A stretch of DNA of 44,693 nucleotides. Origin: JAFTYO01 sp045613125 (lineage in GTDB: Bacteria > Pseudomonadota > Alphaproteobacteria > RF32 > CAG-239). Where the stretch lies: contig JAZLAM010000015.1 of NCBI GenBank assembly GCA_045613125.1, positions 1 through 44,693 on the forward strand, in the 5' to 3' direction. The position numbers were made by a program, and so were the translations under genes. Shown in pieces: positions 41,950-44,693 of the stretch (its first letter is position 1; each line of letters opens with the position of its first letter). The notes beneath the pieces were generated by a model. The model did not search any database, was not told the origin of the DNA, and worked only from the letters and a program-made list of their open reading frames with translations.

Positions 41950-43272
41950 ATGACAAATATAAAAGTAAGATTCGCTCCAAGCCCGACTGGATATATGCAT
42001 ATCGGCAATATCCGCACGGCATTGTTTAATTGGCTTTGGGCAAAAAGAATGGGCGGAAATTTTATGCTCCGCATTGATGATACAGATTCTGTTCGTTCTA
42101 AAAAAGAATATGAAGATTATCTTCGTGAAAGTCTTGTATGGCTCGGTTTAACATGGGAAGAAGAAGCTCGTCAATCAGCTCGCTTTGAACGTTATAATGA
42201 AGTAACTCAAAAACTGATTAAAGAAGGTAGAATTTATCCTTGTTATGAAACTGCCGAAGAGCTGGAATTTAAGCGCAAACGCGCTATGAATAAGGGTTTA
42301 CCTCCCATTTATGACAGACAAGCCTTAAGTTATACAGCCGAAGATATTAAAAAGTTTGAAGCTGAAGGACGCAAACCACACTATCGTTTCAAACTTATTG
42401 ATGGTGAAATTGCTTGGGACGATGTTGTAAGAGGCAGAGTTAAATATGAAGCTCAAAATTTAAGTGACCCTATCATCATACGTGAAGACGGCTCATATTT
42501 ATATCACTTACCGTCAGTTATTGATGATTGTGATTTTGGTATAACTCACATCGTTCGCGGCGAAGACCATGTTACAAATACAGCTTCACAAATTCAGATG
42601 TTTGAAGCAATCGGCGGCAAAGTTCCGACATTTGCTCACTTACCACTATTGACCGGTAAAGAAGGTAAACTTTCAAAACGTTTAGGAAGTCTTGGTGTTA
42701 AAGACTTAAAAGATGACGGTGTTGAAAATATGACTATTTGTTCATTTTTAGCAAAGCTCGGCACTTCTGAAGCTATTGAGCCTTTTTACACATTAGAAGA
42801 TTTGGCTCAATCTTTAGATTTTAGCAAAATCGGTCGTTCACAACCAAAATTTGATGAAGAAGAATTAAAACACTTTAACATCAAATACATTCATAATCTG
42901 CCTTATGAAATTATAAAAGGCAGGGTTTCCGTCACTGAAACTTTTTGGAATCAGATAAAAGCAAATTTGGAAAAAGTTTCTGATTATGAAGTGTGGAACA
43001 CCATTTGTAATGATGAAATAGAGCCGATTGTTGAAGATAAGGAATTTACATCTTGCGCGGCGAACTTATTACCGGAACAACCTTGGGATAATGATACATT
43101 TTCAACTTGGGTAAATGTGATAAAAGAACAAACCGGTAAAAAAGGCAAAGAACTCTTTCACCCGATTCGCTTGGCTTTAACCGGACAAGAAAACGGACCG
43201 GAACTAAAGGTTTTATTACCCTTAATAGGATATGAAAAAGCATTTAAGCGCTTAAATGCCATAAAAGCATAA
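41950..43272 (+). CDS. gltX: Glutamyl-tRNA synthetase, compact form
   Basis: Charges tRNA-Glu (and tRNA-Gln in organisms that use the amidation route). The 440 residues are about 30 shorter than typical. Motifs: PSPTGYMHIGN (HIGH class, 10-20), LRIDDTD, YHLPSVIDDCDFGITHIVRGEDH, and KLSKR (240-244). After KLSKR comes LGSLGVKDLKDDG, the type seen in one of the two alphaproteobacterial GltX groups. A second gltX elsewhere is possible. Start: AAAGGATAGGAAA before the ATG. cysS follows 12 bp downstream. Confidence 0.94.
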   Translation: MTNIKVRFAPSPTGYMHIGNIRTALFNWLWAKRMGGNFMLRIDDTDSVRSKKEYEDYLRESLVWLGLTWEEEARQSARFERYNEVTQKLIKEGRIYPCYETAEELEFKRKRAMNKGLPPIYDRQALSYTAEDIKKFEAEGRKPHYRFKLIDGEIAWDDVVRGRVKYEAQNLSDPIIIREDGSYLYHLPSVIDDCDFGITHIVRGEDHVTNTASQIQMFEAIGGKVPTFAHLPLLTGKEGKLSKRLGSLGVKDLKDDGVENMTICSFLAKLGTSEAIEPFYTLEDLAQSLDFSKIGRSQPKFDEEELKHFNIKYIHNLPYEIIKGRVSVTETFWNQIKANLEKVSDYEVWNTICNDEIEPIVEDKEFTSCAANLLPEQPWDNDTFSTWVNVIKEQTGKKGKELFHPIRLALTGQENGPELKVLLPLIGYEKAFKRLNAIKA

Positions 43273-43284
43273 AAGGATATCATA

Positions 43285-44664
43285 ATGACAAACATATATT
43301 TACATAATACATTAAAACAACGCAAAGAAAAATTTACTCCGATAGATGAAAACAATGTGCGTTTATATGTATGTGGTCCTACCGTTTATGACAGGGCCCA
43401 CTTAGGAAACGCCAAAACATCTGTTGTTTTTGATGTAATGTATCGTATGTTGTGTAATGCTTACGGAAAAGATCATGTAACTTATGCTTCCAACATCACA
43501 GATGTTGATGATAAGATTTTAAACAAACATCAACAAACCGGAAAATCCATAAAAGAAATTACGGAAGAAACATATAATTGGTACTTGGAAGATATGGCAA
43601 AGCTCAATGTATTATCGCCTAACCATCGTCCGAGAGCAACCGAATATATCAATGAGATGATTGAAATTGCTGAGTTGTTAGTTAAAAACGGTCATGCATA
43701 TGAGTCTCACGGTCATGTGTTGTTTGATGTCGATTCGATGAAGAACTACGGTTACCTTTCCGGAAGATCCTTAAAAGAAATGTTAGCAGGTGCTCGTATT
43801 GAAATTGCAGATTATAAGAAAAACCCTGCTGACTTTATTTTATGGAAACCATCTGAAGAAAATCAACCCGGTTGGAACAGCCCTTGGGGATACGGAAGAC
43901 CGGGCTGGCACCTTGAATGTTCTGCTATGAGTTCAAAACTATTAGGAAATGATTTTGACATTCACGGTGGCGGATCTGATTTGATTTTTCCTCACCATGA
44001 AAACGAATGTGCACAATCTACATGTGCATTCAAAGGGTCTTCCTATGCGCATTATTGGGTTCATGCAGGCATGCTGATGGTTGACGGTGTAAAAATGTCA
44101 AAATCGTTAGGCAATTTTTATAACGTTGATGAAATTATATCCAAATATCCTGCAGAAGCATTGCGCTTATTGTTTTTGAGCACCCATTATCATCAACCGT
44201 TTAATTTTACTTTTGCCGGGCTTGAACAAGCAAAAACGGTTCTTGATAAGTTTTATAATGCTTTGTTAAAAAATAAAGATATTGAGGCAAAAGCCGTAAA
44301 TGCAAATCAAAAGCTTGTTGAAGCTTTGCAAGATGATTTGAACACACCTTTAGCCATATCTGTTTTGCATGAAATTGTAAGCAATCTTAATAAGGCTGAA
44401 AACACAGAGGAAAAAGCTCAATTTAAAGGAGAACTTTTAGCAAGTGCCGAACTTTTAGGTTTGTTATACCAAGAGCCTGAAGCTTGGTTTAAGGGAGATG
44501 CATCAAATGAAGATGATGATAAAATCCAAGCTCTTATAGATGCTCGTATAGAAGCAAAAAAGAACAAAGATTGGGCAACTGCCGATAAAATCAGAAATGA
44601 CTTAAAAGAACAAGGAATTTTGTTAGAAGACACTCCAACAGGCACAACCTGGAAAAGAGCTTAA
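43285..44664 (+). CDS. cysS: Cysteinyl-tRNA synthetase
   Basis: Charges tRNA-Cys; a class I monomer with zinc. The 459 residues match. Motifs: YVCGPTVYDRAHLGNAK (28-44; Cys30 is a zinc ligand and HLGN is the HIGH motif), GWHLECSAM and HGGGSDLIFPHHENECAQS (further zinc ligands), KMSKSLGNF (KMSKS, 270-274), and the C-terminal tRNA-binding region AEKDW-like NKDWATADKIRNDL. It forms an operon with gltX. AAAAGGATAT precedes the ATG. Confidence 0.97.
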   Translation: MTNIYLHNTLKQRKEKFTPIDENNVRLYVCGPTVYDRAHLGNAKTSVVFDVMYRMLCNAYGKDHVTYASNITDVDDKILNKHQQTGKSIKEITEETYNWYLEDMAKLNVLSPNHRPRATEYINEMIEIAELLVKNGHAYESHGHVLFDVDSMKNYGYLSGRSLKEMLAGARIEIADYKKNPADFILWKPSEENQPGWNSPWGYGRPGWHLECSAMSSKLLGNDFDIHGGGSDLIFPHHENECAQSTCAFKGSSYAHYWVHAGMLMVDGVKMSKSLGNFYNVDEIISKYPAEALRLLFLSTHYHQPFNFTFAGLEQAKTVLDKFYNALLKNKDIEAKAVNANQKLVEALQDDLNTPLAISVLHEIVSNLNKAENTEEKAQFKGELLASAELLGLLYQEPEAWFKGDASNEDDDKIQALIDARIEAKKNKDWATADKIRNDLKEQGILLEDTPTGTTWKRA

Positions 44665-44678
44665 ACTTTAAAATCAAT

Positions 44679-44693
44679 CCCCCATTTTAGGGG
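44679..44693 (+). terminator. Probable terminator after cysS, cut by the window end
   Basis: CCCCC, CATTTTA and GGGG start a hairpin 15 bp after the cysS stop. The right arm is cut by the end of the window, so a T run cannot be checked. Confidence 0.45.

Overview
The window is about 44.7 kb of AT-rich (roughly one third G+C by eye), densely packed bacterial chromosome. The gene families point to a Gram-negative alphaproteobacterium: a kinase-domain-only HPr kinase, MlaE/MlaF/MlaC lipid transport, a YbjN-family protein, an AapJ-like amino-acid binding protein, a compact GltX, RsmH-FtsL-FtsI, LemA with DUF3137, and ComM. The low G+C suggests one of the AT-rich, host-associated or uncultured lineages; this placement is inference. 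Nearly everything is chromosomal housekeeping. No integrase, transposase, phage gene, CRISPR array or rRNA is visible.

Layout: (1) 14-4133, minus strand: lipoprotein, comM, and a 749-residue secreted protein with a CsgG-like middle and a C-terminal trypsin-like domain that has lost its catalytic residues. (2) 4202-5465, plus: ribosomal operon rpsF-rpsR-rplI with promoter, structured leader and terminator. (3) 5790-9385, plus: start of the division/cell-wall cluster, mraZ-rsmH-ftsL-ftsI, behind a promoter overlaid by four CCAT sites at exact 10-bp spacing (probable MraZ operator). The cluster stops after ftsI. It is followed by tRNA-Arg(CCU) and two unassigned membrane proteins. (4) 10878-16566, minus: SNase-like membrane protein, tsaE, hprK, mlaE, mlaF, radA, cvpA, tightly packed with overlaps. 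(5) 16630-23080, minus: lemA, DUF3137, DUF4381, and Bat-type genes (VWA; VWA+TPR fusion; BatD), an envelope-stress-type cluster without moxR or DUF58. (6) 23191-24864, plus: fused spmA-spmB and dtd. (7) 24865-26504, minus: a pair of secreted proteins that recall the first large protein. (8) 26659-29433, plus: DUF1294, msbA-like exporter and an odd prephenate-dehydratase-like protein. (9) 29434-29962: a 529-bp gene-poor stretch with tandem 29-bp repeats, a 14-bp-stem inverted repeat, perfect palindromes and a decayed coding fragment, leading into a DUF4402-like secreted protein. (10) 30702-34528: ybjN-like, lgt, a degenerate GGDEF membrane protein, queA. (11) 34767-37610: a 947-residue unassigned protein with a Pro-Glu tail. 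(12) 37786-40089: gap and pgk, with a terminator-like hairpin in the gap leader. (13) 40170-44664: orphan amino-acid binding protein, mlaC, gltX, cysS.

Several genes serve the envelope: septal peptidoglycan synthesis (ftsL, ftsI), outer-membrane lipid balance (mlaE, mlaF and, far away, mlaC), lipid A export (msbA), lipoprotein maturation (lgt) and at least three lipoproteins or secreted proteins. The most unusual material is the pseudoprotease/CsgG-like secreted proteins, the repeat-rich 29.4-30.0 kb region, the 947-residue protein, and four enzyme-like proteins whose key residues are changed: the protease-like domain, the nuclease-like domain, the prephenate-dehydratase-like protein and the GGDEF protein. 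One VWA domain also lacks its metal-site residues.
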